DNA of 64,000 bases from Streptococcus hillyeri (GTDB lineage: Bacteria > Bacillota > Bacilli > Lactobacillales > Streptococcaceae). The notes beneath the pieces were generated by a model. It saw nothing but the letters and a program-made list of their open reading frames with translations, was not told the origin of the DNA and did not search any database. Shown here in pieces: positions 34,990-43,925 of this stretch; within the stretch, counting starts at the first letter, position 1; every line of letters starts with the position of its first letter. Position numbers and translations under genes: made by a program. Location: assembly GCF_003686955.1 (NCBI RefSeq), contig NZ_RCVM01000010.1, positions 1-64,000 on the forward strand, read 5' to 3'.

Positions 34990-36505
34990 CAGCTACCACT
35001 TCCTGACTTAAATCTTTATCGCTAAAACGCTGATTTTGCTCAATTTGTCGTGCCAATTTGCTTGCTGCTTCCTCAGCGCTTTCTATCCGCTCCATTTCAA
35101 TCTCTTTGGTAACTCCTGTAACAGCTTCGAGCGTTCCCAAAACAGTCTCATCGCTGACCATTCCATAAAGATTTTTAGCGTTGTTGATAATATCTGTTGT
35201 ATTTGTTGGCAAGTTAGGTGTAAATGTAAACGACAGCTTTGTAATATCAAAATTAGTAAGTTCTTTTGCAACTGTACCAATAGCAGCAATCAACTTATAT
35301 CTGCGACGTAGCGACTTCTCAAACAAGGCCTGCATGTCCACCCTCGCTTGGTCTAACGCAAAGGTCTTCCAAGCTAAAGCAACACCGGATTGATTTCCTC
35401 CGAAGTTTTCGTCTGACATGTCTGGAAACATTGTAAACTTGTGGATATCATCTACCACACGCTTTTTGTAGGCTTCTGTTCCGCTAACATCGTACTGTTT
35501 ATACAAATACTTAGCATCTACATGTCCCTCACGTCCATCTGCGTCTACAGGCGGTTCAAGATTTAACAAACGAGCCTTGCGCATTTTTCGCATAAACTCA
35601 ATCTGTTTTTCCGCTGTATCACAATCTTCTGGAAATGAGATACGCCCAACAATCGCTAAAATAGCGTCTGACAAGTCTTGCATGTAGTTAGCTGTGTCTG
35701 ATTGAGATGAATCGTATAGATCAATTAAACTAAGCTCAGTTTCATAGTCCCCGAGACCGTCGCTGTTGTTAAGGTATTCCGTAATCGGTACCATTCCAAA
35801 ACTGTGTGGCGTTTCGTTTGTCTGTGCTAAATCTTTCGACCAATCGAATTTGATGATCTTATCAGCAGTGTAGACTTCCACTGTTTTTTTGCTGTCGTCA
35901 AATTGATTTTGATTATAGTAACGCACACCAGCGACTGAGTGCTTTTCTGTTGTCGTGTCGTAAATAACAAAAGTGCTTAAAGGGTCTAGCTTAACTGATT
36001 TTGTAACGTCGTCAGTCGAGCGGTAAGTCAGCTCATACGCTCGTCCCGTCTTAGACAAATCAAGGACAAGCGTTCTGTTAAGCTGGTGTAATCCCGCTTT
36101 GTTTTCGAGTTCGTCCAGCGCTTCCTGAACAGCTTTATCCGATTCCTTGTTACCGCTGTTATACTCAACTTGGATAGGCTTGCCGACAAGATAGCCTTGC
36201 TTAAATGTCGCAATAGCCTTACCAAAATTGTGTATCGCTCTAACATCTGCCATGTCCTCCTCACGTCGTCTACCTACTTCGCTGACTTCATGGTTATTTC
36301 CTTCTGCATAATCAAGCAATTCTTGGATACGTGGACGTTGTATGTTTTGGTGATGTTCCAAAATTGTTTTTAGTAATTTGTAATTATCAGCTAGTAAAGC
36401 CTCGACGGATTCAGCTTGGTATCTCAATCTAGCTTCACGGTGGAAGCGTAGTTCTAAGGTTTTGCTCTTTCCCGTGCTGTCCACAAGCGTTTCTATATAT
36501 GTCAT
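34970..36505 (-). CDS. Portal protein (SPP1 gp6-like)
   Basis: A 511-aa portal, the dodecameric ring for DNA entry. Typical sequences are DVRAIHNFGKAIATFKQGYLVGKPI near the N-terminus, DFSKD-type beta region and GVALAWKTFALDQARVDMQ before the C-terminal stem. GAAAGGAAAAT precedes the ATG at 36505; an upstream in-frame start inside terL lacks an RBS. Confidence 0.93.
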   Translation of the reverse strand: MTYIETLVDSTGKSKTLELRFHREARLRYQAESVEALLADNYKLLKTILEHHQNIQRPRIQELLDYAEGNNHEVSEVGRRREEDMADVRAIHNFGKAIATFKQGYLVGKPIQVEYNSGNKESDKAVQEALDELENKAGLHQLNRTLVLDLSKTGRAYELTYRSTDDVTKSVKLDPLSTFVIYDTTTEKHSVAGVRYYNQNQFDDSKKTVEVYTADKIIKFDWSKDLAQTNETPHSFGMVPITEYLNNSDGLGDYETELSLIDLYDSSQSDTANYMQDLSDAILAIVGRISFPEDCDTAEKQIEFMRKMRKARLLNLEPPVDADGREGHVDAKYLYKQYDVSGTEAYKKRVVDDIHKFTMFPDMSDENFGGNQSGVALAWKTFALDQARVDMQALFEKSLRRRYKLIAAIGTVAKELTNFDITKLSFTFTPNLPTNTTDIINNAKNLYGMVSDETVLGTLEAVTGVTKEIEMERIESAEEAASKLARQIEQNQRFSDKDLSQEVVADDNRSE

Positions 36506-36515
36506 ATTTTCCTTT

Positions 36516-37907
36516 CTACAAACCAAAACCAGCTCGCAAAGTGTCGAACTGGTTAGCATTAGCTTGTTTATTTCCGATTTGTTTTAGATGTGGTATCCAG
36601 CCGTATTGACCAGCGTTTATCGTATGGTCGTTTCGGTCTTCTGGCTCATCTTTATTTTCTTTCCAACTGTACACTTCCAGCTCGTGGATATGTTCGACAC
36701 AGTCATCTACAACTAGATAACACCCTTGCTTCATCCACCCTGCCATGAGATTGATACGGTCGATAATCTTAATACTTTTATTAGCATTCATAAACTCGTA
36801 GATTAAACCATATTTACTGGCATACTTGCGTAATTCCATCACTGTCGCTTGGTCCGCGCTATCAACATAGATTTTTCTCGCAAACCCCCAGCTGTCCTTG
36901 CAATTATCAAGGAACTTGTGCAAAAAACGCACAACATCAGACGGTGCTATCTTATCACCGTTTAAATCCTTGTTGTTGTAGACTTTTTCAGCAAGTGTGA
37001 CTAACTTCCCGTCTTTTGTAATCCCTTGAAACATAAAGGCAATTGTATCGTTCGAATGCTCTGAGTAAGACGTATCAACACCGCACGAATACTTGACGTA
37101 ATCAAATTTCTTAGCTTGACTGCGTGCGATAACATTTCTTTGTCTTTCAAACATCGGAAAGATAAGACCTTCAGCACGTCCACGTAAGCCTAAGATTTTG
37201 TTTTTGTAAATCTTGGTCCCAACCGCAACCGTGCCGATGATCTGTTGTTTCTTTTCCTCTGGTAGTCCTGCGTTGTGGTCAAAATTAAAAAACCAGTACG
37301 TCCAATTTGGGTGCGCTGGTTGCTTATTTAATTCGTCCTGTATTTCTTTTGGCGTGTCATTGATATATTTGTCAAGACTTCGAAAACGGTTGATATACTG
37401 CTCGTAAACGGGCAGATTAGGGTCGTCTGGATTCATGGTACACATCCAGTAATCACAACGCATAGTGGATTCTTGGATAAAATCCGTATCCGCTGTGTTT
37501 ATCTCGTCTATATATCCACAACCAAACTGCGAACCAAGAGCTTTTTTCCATTTTGTCTTATCTTCGTAACCCAAAATAAAAATAATCTTGTCGTGCTCTG
37601 GGTTATCGTCAACGTGATAGACCAAATGAGAAATCTTGTAATCAATGCTACCGTTGCCTCGATACTGGACCAAGTCCCCAAAAATATCAACGATACCTAA
37701 ATCTGAATTGATAATGTTTTTTTCTGCGTCACCGATTGATTTCGAAGCAATGAAATGGAGCTTTTTCGGAGACTTAGCTACTTTAAGCATAAACTTAAAA
37801 GCACCGACTGTTGTCTTTCCTGCTGCGGTCGTCCCTTCGAGCGCCTCGGCCTCTGCGTTGTGCCTCAGAAACTCTTTATATTTTTCTGATAAAATTAAGT
37901 CGCTCAC
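36516..37907 (-). CDS. terL: Terminase large subunit
   Basis: A 463-aa packaging motor. The ATPase domain has Walker A EGTTAAGKTT (about residue 24) and Walker B CGYIDEI; the C-terminal RNase H-like nuclease has GVDTSYSEHSNDT, YVDSADQAT and DRNDHTINAGQYGW. It overlaps terS by four bases. Confidence 0.95.
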   Translation of the reverse strand: MSDLILSEKYKEFLRHNAEAEALEGTTAAGKTTVGAFKFMLKVAKSPKKLHFIASKSIGDAEKNIINSDLGIVDIFGDLVQYRGNGSIDYKISHLVYHVDDNPEHDKIIFILGYEDKTKWKKALGSQFGCGYIDEINTADTDFIQESTMRCDYWMCTMNPDDPNLPVYEQYINRFRSLDKYINDTPKEIQDELNKQPAHPNWTYWFFNFDHNAGLPEEKKQQIIGTVAVGTKIYKNKILGLRGRAEGLIFPMFERQRNVIARSQAKKFDYVKYSCGVDTSYSEHSNDTIAFMFQGITKDGKLVTLAEKVYNNKDLNGDKIAPSDVVRFLHKFLDNCKDSWGFARKIYVDSADQATVMELRKYASKYGLIYEFMNANKSIKIIDRINLMAGWMKQGCYLVVDDCVEHIHELEVYSWKENKDEPEDRNDHTINAGQYGWIPHLKQIGNKQANANQFDTLRAGFGL

Positions 37908-38399
37908 AAGCTATCACCTTCTAACTGCGCTAGGATGTTGTCTAGTTTGTTTGTTGACACATTAGCAGAAACTTCTTGCTTGTCTGTCCACATCGCGTAT
38001 CGTTTACCAAGTAATTCAAGAGCTTTGTTTCTATCGCTATTTTTAGTAGGATATTCAACTAACTGGGGAATTTCGTCATAAACTTTGACGGATTTTCCGC
38101 TAATCGGGTCTTCCTTCAAAACACCAACCTTTGTAGTCACGACTGCGGTTTCTGTAGCTTGACCCGATGCAATTTCAGACAACATGACGAGGATTTGTTT
38201 TTGGGTCAAGATTTTCTCATCTTGCAATTCCTCCATTCGCTTTTGCAAATATTCCCGGATGTCAACATTTGTCAACAATCGTTGTCCTATACTTCTAGCT
38301 GTCTTTTCTGAGTAGCCTGCCTTTTTAGCGGACTCTGTTGCGTTACCTGAGATGATGTACTCATCTGCAAAGCGTTTCTGTCTCTCGTTGATTTTCCAT
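37904..38399 (-). pseudogene. terS: Terminase small subunit, start out of frame
   Basis: The frame KINERQKRFADEYIISGNAT...LLTNVDIREYLQKRM is a full HTH-type small terminase that binds phage DNA for packaging. The ATG at 38397-38399 is in a different frame from this body: one base too many in ATGGAAAATC; ATG AAA ATC or ATG GAA ATC would restore it. In-frame, a TGA directly precedes the first codons and the only standard starts are TTGs near 38278-38281, which lose the HTH. Possible explanations are a real frameshift, a non-AUG start about nine bases after GGAGG (ATC) or a sequence error. Confidence 0.7.
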
Positions 38400-38648
38400 C
38401 ACCTCCAATCAAAAAAAGCCACTCAATGAGTGGCCATTGTTGTCGTCTAGCGACCTTAAAATAATATGTTGTCATCTTGAGGTGTGACCTAACCTAACAG
38501 GCTCTGTAGGATTCGAACCCACAAAGCTTTACGCTCCCCATTTGCTTGGGTGACCATCTACCAATTCTGAGAACTCTCCATAACAGGCAAGACACTTACT
38601 AGGTGCCTTACCCTTATTTCTTGATGATACTATAATAGCACGATAGTT
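38400..38648 (-). other. Leader of the late operon with a tRNA-like T-arm
   Basis: The late promoter -10 (TATTAT preceded by TG, 38632-38640) lies at one end. At about 38500-38590 the minus strand contains GTGGG-TTCGAAT-CCTAC, a perfect T-arm, plus a D-arm-like TTGGTAGATGG and a small AGC/GCT variable arm. The anticodon arm and acceptor do not form properly, so this is a tRNA-like relic or mimic, not a usable tRNA. Confidence 0.45.
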
Positions 38649-38715
38649 ACTGCAACGAACTGCAGATTTACTGCGTTTTTACTGCAAATTACTGCACAAA
38701 ACTGCATCTAACTGC
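38632..38715 (-). promoter_or_regulatory. Late promoter with seven phased GCAGT repeats
   Basis: On the minus strand GCAGT occurs seven times (plus-strand ACTGC at 38649, 38659, 38670, 38681, 38691, 38701, 38711), spaced 10 or 11 bp, one DNA turn each. Downstream is an extended -10 (TGCTATTAT) without a -35. This is the layout of an activator-dependent promoter, with the DUF1492/RinA-like gene immediately upstream as the likely activator. The repeats overlap that gene's 3' end. Confidence 0.75.
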
Positions 38716-39107
38716 TTAATAGCTAATCGTTTTACTGTGTAAAACTTGCGCTCCGTGTAGTACTTGCCAATACAATCGCTTGGGTATTCCGCAGAGATGT
38801 ACGCTCTGATGATTAGCAAACGATACTCTGCATCTAACTGATCAATCACCTCAATAATCTCTTGCTTACGCTTTAAGAGCTTATCAATTTGCTCTCGGTT
38901 GTAATCAGAGGTATCAATAATGCTGATATTTTTATCCTCTTGCGACTTCCTCAGTCCACTTGACACACGCATATCGGACCATTGAGGGCTAGAAAGTAAA
39001 GAACTCTCTGTGCGCTCGATATCCAATTTTAATTCCGTGATGATTTTCGGGATTGTCTGCAATTCTTTCAGTAACTTTTCTGCTTCTGTAATTTCCTTTC
39101 TAGCCAC
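38679..39107 (-). CDS. Late transcription regulator, DUF1492/RinA-like
   Basis: A 142-aa protein with an N-terminal coiled coil, SDMRVSSGLRKSQEDKNISII in the middle and a C-terminal region resembling a sigma-4 HTH (LLIIRAYISAEYPSDCIGKYYTERKFYTVKRLAIKQL). This is typical of DUF1492/ArpU/RinA regulators that sit before terS and activate late genes. The start is GTG with AAAGGAGAAGC upstream. Confidence 0.8.
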   Translation of the reverse strand: MARKEITEAEKLLKELQTIPKIITELKLDIERTESSLLSSPQWSDMRVSSGLRKSQEDKNISIIDTSDYNREQIDKLLKRKQEIIEVIDQLDAEYRLLIIRAYISAEYPSDCIGKYYTERKFYTVKRLAIKQLDAVLCSNLQ

Positions 39108-39414
39108 ACGCTTCTCCTTTATGGTAAAATATATATGTTATCATTTTTACCAAGGAGCTAGCGTGAGCTAGCTTTTTTACATACCCATCACCCTTTCGTT
39201 CCCTTTTACCGTCATCAGGGTTATTTTTTGTCATTTTTAAGAGAGTTTTTCCTTTTTATATTTGATGGAACGACTCAGTTAGGATTCGAACCCAACTAAG
39301 CCCGCAATCTTACCGCTATCAGACTGCTGTGTGATACTACGCTTTGGAAAGTTCTTTCTTTTTTTATTTTTAGCGGTTATACCTATCAGACCTTTGACAG
39401 TCTGGTAGGTTGGT
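39108..39414. other. Intergenic region with a second tRNA-like T-arm
   Basis: The minus strand at about 39275-39300 has TTGGG-TTCGAAT-CCTAA, a correct T-arm, like the one at about 38505, but the rest does not fold as a tRNA. A palindromic stem GCTAGC/GCTAGC followed by T6 (39157-39177) is a plus-strand terminator. No ORF with an RBS is seen. Confidence 0.4.
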
Positions 39415-39639
39415 TTATTTGCGCTCTATTTTATAAAAAGCATTATGCTTCCCATAGTCGATAGTCCAAGTATCATTAACACACCACATACGATAATAAG
39501 GACTAGCATGTGTGTCTCTTGATTTTATGTGTTTGCTTATTGCTTCTTGAGCCGCTTTTAAGGTGTCAAAACTACCAATTTCGTTTACTATTTTGCTGTT
39601 TTTGTCATAAATTTCCCAAGTCACTTTAAATTTTGTCAT
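39415..39639 (-). CDS. Hypothetical phage protein (74 aa)
   Basis: MTKFKVTWEIYDKNSKIVNEI followed by a helix (LKAAQEAISKHIKSR) and a beta-rich, aromatic C-terminus. It is two bases from the YopX gene and translated in the same unit. No family recognised. Confidence 0.6.
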   Translation of the reverse strand: MTKFKVTWEIYDKNSKIVNEIGSFDTLKAAQEAISKHIKSRDTHASPYYRMWCVNDTWTIDYGKHNAFYKIERK

Positions 39640-39641
39640 TC

Positions 39642-40055
39642 TTAACCTCTAAAATCTGGGTGTTCTAACAGTTCTGGGTTTTCAAAGATATTCCCAACTT
39701 TTTCAAAAACTTCGCTGACGTAAAGACAGACTGGCACAAACATACCATGATCAAGTACAACAAGTAAAAGCTCACCAGAATACATCTTGACAATATCACC
39801 TACAAAAATTTCTTGGTTATGTTTGTCCCTGATGCCTGTTGACATCTGGATATGTACATAGCTAAGTGGGAGGTCTTTTATTAGATAATCTGTGTCATTC
39901 GTGTATAGTCCAAGTTCTCTGTTCAAAACAATCTCGTTAGATTTTCTTATGAGCAAAGCACCACCGTGTCCACCAGAAGATACAAAGATGTTGTCAAATA
40001 AATTCCCTATCCAAACTTTTTTTCGTGAGTCCCACGCTCTAAACTTCGGAATCAT
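39642..40055 (-). CDS. YopX-family phage protein
   Basis: A 137-aa protein with the YopX pattern: IPKFRAWDSRKKVWIG at the start, HIQMSTGIRDKHNQEIFVGDIVK in the middle and VGNIFENPELL at the end. YopX proteins are common early phage proteins of unknown function. Confidence 0.9.
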   Translation of the reverse strand: MIPKFRAWDSRKKVWIGNLFDNIFVSSGGHGGALLIRKSNEIVLNRELGLYTNDTDYLIKDLPLSYVHIQMSTGIRDKHNQEIFVGDIVKMYSGELLLVVLDHGMFVPVCLYVSEVFEKVGNIFENPELLEHPDFRG

Positions 40056-40296
40056 TGTTTACCTCCTTTGGTAACTCTGGCAATGGCATCCAGTAAAGAC
40101 CTAGAGCATCACTATCCATGAGATTGGCTCCATCTGTATCGCTATACCATTCATCTAACCAAATCGTGACGCCATCGCTTACCAATACCATTTCTTCGCT
40201 ATCTGGTACTGGTTCAGACCAAATTTCATCTGTACCAAAATATTGTTTTTCTTCTTCGTCTGTTTTCCGCAGTGCAAATTTATTCCATTTCATCAT
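40039..40296 (-). CDS. DUF551-like phage protein
   Basis: An 85-aa acidic protein; PVPDSEEMVLVSDGVTIWLDEWY and GLYWMPLPELPKE resemble DUF551. It overlaps both neighbours. Function unknown. Confidence 0.6.
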   Translation of the reverse strand: MMKWNKFALRKTDEEEKQYFGTDEIWSEPVPDSEEMVLVSDGVTIWLDEWYSDTDGANLMDSDALGLYWMPLPELPKEVNNDSEV

Positions 40297-40772
40297 TCCT
40301 CCTCCACAGGTTTAGCCCACTGCCAAGCCCAGTTGAACTTTTCTCTTATTTTTTCTTCTGTCAGTTTAGCGGGAAAACATTTATATCCGTGGTCAAGTTT
40401 TAGCCTTCCGTTAATTGACGTAAGCGCCAATGTTCCGCCATTGTTAGGTATCTCAACCGTGTACAACTTATCCTTCTCAATTTCGTAGCCGTCAAGCCAA
40501 GCTCGGGCGAACAAATCAAAGTTCGAAAAGTCCATAAACCATTTTCTCACCCTTTTGTCTTCGAACGGGTGCTGGTAAGCATCAAATAAATTTAATGCTT
40601 TATCTCGTAGTCCTTCAATCCACTCCGCCACAAATTTCGGTATCACAACTTTCTGCGGTTCGTCAATTTGGTTGATGATATTAAGTACAGATTTTTTTGA
40701 GATAGGTTCATCTACAAAAGGTTCGTACTCTCCCATTTTTTCAATAGTTTCAATCGCTTCTTGTTTGTTCAT
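40293..40772 (-). CDS. DUF1642-type phage protein
   Basis: A 159-aa protein with VVIPKFVAEWIEGLRDKALNLF, FDLFARAWLDGYEIEKDKLYTV and the final FNWAWQWAKPVEE, the DUF1642 pattern from streptococcal and lactococcal phages. Function unknown. Confidence 0.85.
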   Translation of the reverse strand: MNKQEAIETIEKMGEYEPFVDEPISKKSVLNIINQIDEPQKVVIPKFVAEWIEGLRDKALNLFDAYQHPFEDKRVRKWFMDFSNFDLFARAWLDGYEIEKDKLYTVEIPNNGGTLALTSINGRLKLDHGYKCFPAKLTEEKIREKFNWAWQWAKPVEEE

Positions 40773-40773
40773 C

Positions 40774-40947
40774 TTAAACCTCCAAAACTGTCACTTTGAA
40801 TTTCTTCCCGTCAACCCGTATAAAATTACTAGCCTTGTCCTGTGTGTCACTGTTTATCACAAACCTGCAAAGCTTCAGTATACCAGTACCAAGATCCATA
40901 GCTTGAGAAAATTCTTTGATTTCATCATTTGAAAAATTACTACTCAT
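40774..40947 (-). CDS. Small hypothetical phage protein (57 aa)
   Basis: Starts MSSNFSNDEIKEFSQAMDL after GGAGGGGAAA and ends FIRVDGKKFKVTVLEV, two bases before the next ATG. RBS and packing between genes support it as coding. No family recognised. Confidence 0.6.
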   Translation of the reverse strand: MSSNFSNDEIKEFSQAMDLGTGILKLCRFVINSDTQDKASNFIRVDGKKFKVTVLEV

Positions 40948-40980
40948 TTTCCCCTCCTTATTTATACTTGTTCAAAACCT

Positions 40981-41220
40981 CTACAACTTTCTACTATATA
41001 CAAGAACTCCTTCGACTGTTAGCTCTGCATAGTCTGGCATATACTCTTCAAATTCATACGGTCCAACAACCATAGATTTGATACAAACGCTATTACCGTC
41101 TCTAAAAAGAAACACGTTTACATGTTCTGCTCTGTTGTACTTAAAACTCTCATCATATGCCTTGGAAAAAGCCTCAGTAAAAGCTTTGCTAAGCATCTTC
41201 TTACGTTGTCGTTTGTTCAT
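40981..41220 (-). CDS. Hypothetical phage protein (79 aa)
   Basis: A basic helical N-terminus (MNKRQRKKMLSKAFTEAFSK) followed by a small beta-rich domain with FLFRDGNSVCIKS. No family recognised. It is one of the compact early block. Confidence 0.55.
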   Translation of the reverse strand: MNKRQRKKMLSKAFTEAFSKAYDESFKYNRAEHVNVFLFRDGNSVCIKSMVVGPYEFEEYMPDYAELTVEGVLVYSRKL

Positions 41221-41223
41221 TTT

Positions 41224-41478
41224 TTACTCCATGTAGTCATCTTTTATCCAAATATCATCATTGTCTCTTCTAGGAAAAACTAGGTCATATCCTACCGACT
41301 TAGCAACATTTTTGAGTTGTTCAATAGTCTTAACCTCAATCTCTAAAACTGGGTTACAATTCCGTTCAAGGTCTGTATAGAAACTGGTATGAACAACCCT
41401 TTTTAATTTCTCGCCGTAAATCTGCCATGTTCTCACATCATCTAAAAAATAACGAGCACTTACAATTCGAAACTTCAT
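41224..41478 (-). CDS. Hypothetical phage protein (84 aa)
   Basis: Starts MKFRIVSARYFLDDVRTWQI with AGAGGGGG upstream; an in-frame start at 41574 lacks an RBS. It ends in an acidic tail (DNDDIWIKDDYME). No family recognised. Confidence 0.6.
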   Translation of the reverse strand: MKFRIVSARYFLDDVRTWQIYGEKLKRVVHTSFYTDLERNCNPVLEIEVKTIEQLKNVAKSVGYDLVFPRRDNDDIWIKDDYME

Positions 41479-41479
41479 A

Positions 41480-41782
41480 TCAGTTCCCCCTCTTTTTAAG
41501 ATAATCAGGTATTGGGTCACCAACCTTGATAGCCTCGTACTGTTCTTTTGTGACCAAAAACTTACCGTACGCATGGGCTGTGACTATGTAGCGTCCCTCT
41601 ATGATTTCCTTGTCTGTGATTTGCCCTACCATCACACCGCCTGCATTATCAACGGTGTAAATAATGATGGGGTGTTTTTTAGGCTGTTGGTTAAGTGGTG
41701 CCACGTTTCCTAGCACAGCACCAACGATAAAGCAAACAACACATAGAGAGATAAAAAATAACCTTTCTTTTATCTGTTCCAT
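41480..41782 (-). CDS. DUF1372 phage protein
   Basis: A 100-aa protein with one N-terminal membrane segment (FFISLCVVCFIVGAVLG) and a small domain IIYTVDNAGGVMVGQITDKEIIEGRYIV, the DUF1372 pattern. It is presumably anchored outward in the membrane. Function unknown. Confidence 0.8.
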   Translation of the reverse strand: MEQIKERLFFISLCVVCFIVGAVLGNVAPLNQQPKKHPIIIYTVDNAGGVMVGQITDKEIIEGRYIVTAHAYGKFLVTKEQYEAIKVGDPIPDYLKKRGN

Positions 41783-42198
41783 TCCATAACCTCAGTTTCT
41801 ACCTCAATACGTGGATTGAGACTATAAAACTTACCGACATCATGCAGAGCTATTTGGCCGTCATCTTGGAAGACTAAGCCAGACATGCTATCATATAGCG
41901 CCTTTTCGTAGTTATCCACATCAGGCTTTTTACCTACTGGTATAATCTCATCAATGAGTGCCTGCTGGTTCTTTTTGACTTTGGCGATATATTGAGGGGG
42001 CTTGATGTAAAACCTCACCTTAGCCCTCAGAGCGCCCTCAAGGATAGGCTGCCCCATGTACTGATTAGCAATAAGTAGCCTGCATTGATTGCGCCAAGCT
42101 TTCATTTTCTTGTCTTCATAAGTCGTGGTAAAATTCCCACGCCTGGCAAACCGTGGCCGTGACTGGGGTTTGGGTTCGATATTCAGGACTAATTTCAT
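41770..42198 (-). CDS. rusA: RusA-type Holliday junction resolvase
   Basis: A 142-aa endonuclease with EPKPQSRPRFARRG at the N-terminus and the catalytic segment KKPDVDNYEKALYDSMSGLVFQDDGQ bearing the RusA Asp residues. It resolves branched DNA made by phage recombination. It overlaps the next genes on both sides. Confidence 0.93.
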   Translation of the reverse strand: MKLVLNIEPKPQSRPRFARRGNFTTTYEDKKMKAWRNQCRLLIANQYMGQPILEGALRAKVRFYIKPPQYIAKVKKNQQALIDEIIPVGKKPDVDNYEKALYDSMSGLVFQDDGQIALHDVGKFYSLNPRIEVETEVMEWNR

Positions 42199-42524
42199 TC
42201 AAGCGCCCCCCTGATACCTGCCATCTCAAAGATATTCTCCTTGTTCTCTTTGACAAACTCAAAGAACCTTTTGATTTCTTGTAGGTCCTTGATGTTGTCC
42301 TTAACCTTTGAGAGAGAGCCAAAGAAGACTTCTCGCTTAGGCTGGACCTGAACTCGGCACTTAAAGACTGGCTCAAACAAGTCTCCGTTTTCGTCAAGCG
42401 TAGGCTGCCTATCCTTGTTGTCAAAAGTGATACTCATGTCATAATCAAGAGTGGTATTGACTGATACCTTTTTCCTGGTAATAACAATAGCGATATTTTC
42501 TGTCACGTTGATTTTGCTGATCAT
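42195..42524 (-). CDS. Hypothetical phage protein (109 aa)
   Basis: A beta-rich N-terminal half (KINVTENIAIVITRKKVSVN) and a helical end (QEIKRFFEFVKENKENIFEM). It is usually found beside RusA in streptococcal phages as an uncharacterised protein. Confidence 0.6.
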   Translation of the reverse strand: MISKINVTENIAIVITRKKVSVNTTLDYDMSITFDNKDRQPTLDENGDLFEPVFKCRVQVQPKREVFFGSLSKVKDNIKDLQEIKRFFEFVKENKENIFEMAGIRGALE

Positions 42525-42536
42525 GTAATTCTTCTC

Positions 42537-43925
42537 CTATGCTGTTTCTTTCAAAATTTTTACTTGTTTCATCCACTGCCTAGCTACATCCCAAACATCT
42601 TCAGGTACATCATGGTTATACTTGCCCCGGAACTGGGAAATTTTTCCATTCTTAACCTCAAGTGTATAGAGAGGTGTGTTAGGTTTATTTTCTAACCTGA
42701 CGAAGACAATCATAGTCACGCCTTTTAGATGCCTTTCTGTGTAAGAGCTAACGCAGTGATGTAACTTCTTGCCTTCGTAAATCAGCTCTGCGACTCTAGT
42801 AGGGACGTGGAATGAGTAACCTGAAACAACCTTGTCAAAAGTAGGACGTGCTTTGAATTCAGCTTCCAGCTGTTTTTCGCGCTCTCGTTTTTCTCTATTT
42901 CTTGCTTCATTGGCTAATCGTCGCTCTTCTTCTCGGAATTGATTGTAGAGCTCTACAGTGTGTCTGTGCATGCCTCGAAAATCTTTCGGAACTATCATTG
43001 CATCTCCTTCAGGTTCAATACCCATTTCAGATAGCATCTTCAAATAGTCCTGGTATTCTCTGAAATCAATCTTGTACTTGATAACCCAATTTTGAAACTT
43101 GTTAATCCCGACACCTTTAGGGATTTTTTTGATATCTTGAAAGTGTAGGTAGCTTTCGATGCCTGGGACTAACTTCCCATTTCTTTCTTTCAATCGACGC
43201 TCTAACTCAAATTCCAAAAAACTACGATTTGAGTTTTTAAAAAATTGCTTATTCTTCTGCAGCCATTTGCGGTTCAGGGTACGCATATCAACAGACTTTC
43301 CGTATCCTAAGCCAGCCCTTTCGTACCGTGGTCTCATGATATCATTGGCCAGTTTCCAGGCATTTATTTTTTGAGCAAATTCAATCTCAAATTTGTATTT
43401 GTAAAACCGCTCAATCTCCCAGAAATAAATGTAGTTGAATTTTAGATATTTGAGTTCTGAGACTGTCTTCAGTCTATCTTGCCAATTATTTGGATAAAAT
43501 TTGTTACCTGAATAAGGTCCACCTCCAAAGAAATTCTCAATCAGATATGGGAAGTACTGGTCTGTGTAAGAGCGACCTATTTTGATATGCTTATCATTTT
43601 CGAAGCGCTCGATATTGGCCAAGGCGTACTTAATTGATTGATGACCGTTGTCAACTCGTGAATTGAACTCATAGGACTGGATTTCAATCCGGCTAGAAGT
43701 ACAAAGAATGATTGAGAAAAAATAGGTCTTGTCATAAAAGGTCAGTCGTGATGCTTTAGTCAGCTTTTTCTCAACACAGTAGCCTAGTTTCAAATCTGAC
43801 GCTACAATTGTTTGCTTTTTGTTGGACCATTTGTAGGTTGTGATTTGAGAATAGCACCAGTCCCAAAATGACTTGGGAGGTTTCAACCTACGTTCAGCTT
43901 GCTTTCTCAATTCTTCAGATTTCAT
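42537..43925 (-). CDS. PcfJ-like protein
   Basis: A 462-aa protein with the PcfJ C-terminal core: FHVPTRVAELIYEGKKLHHCVSSY...RHLKGVTMIVFVR...TLEVKNGKISQFRGKYN. The PcfJ domain was first named in the conjugative plasmid pCF10; its biochemical role is unknown. I choose the ATG at 43925, which overlaps the end of the PcfK-like gene; the frame is open further upstream with basic, non-family residues. Confidence 0.85.
   Translation of the reverse strand: MKSEELRKQAERRLKPPKSFWDWCYSQITTYKWSNKKQTIVASDLKLGYCVEKKLTKASRLTFYDKTYFFSIILCTSSRIEIQSYEFNSRVDNGHQSIKYALANIERFENDKHIKIGRSYTDQYFPYLIENFFGGGPYSGNKFYPNNWQDRLKTVSELKYLKFNYIYFWEIERFYKYKFEIEFAQKINAWKLANDIMRPRYERAGLGYGKSVDMRTLNRKWLQKNKQFFKNSNRSFLEFELERRLKERNGKLVPGIESYLHFQDIKKIPKGVGINKFQNWVIKYKIDFREYQDYLKMLSEMGIEPEGDAMIVPKDFRGMHRHTVELYNQFREEERRLANEARNREKREREKQLEAEFKARPTFDKVVSGYSFHVPTRVAELIYEGKKLHHCVSSYTERHLKGVTMIVFVRLENKPNTPLYTLEVKNGKISQFRGKYNHDVPEDVWDVARQWMKQVKILKETA

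Noticed and set aside
38287..38475. A 62-codon leftward ORF overlapping the terS start
   Set aside because: It is an alternative frame of the terS N-terminal coding region; the frame that continues terS has the recognisable small-terminase sequence.
38500..38590. A functional phage tRNA
   Set aside because: No seven-base anticodon loop with U33 and the acceptor stem does not pair well.
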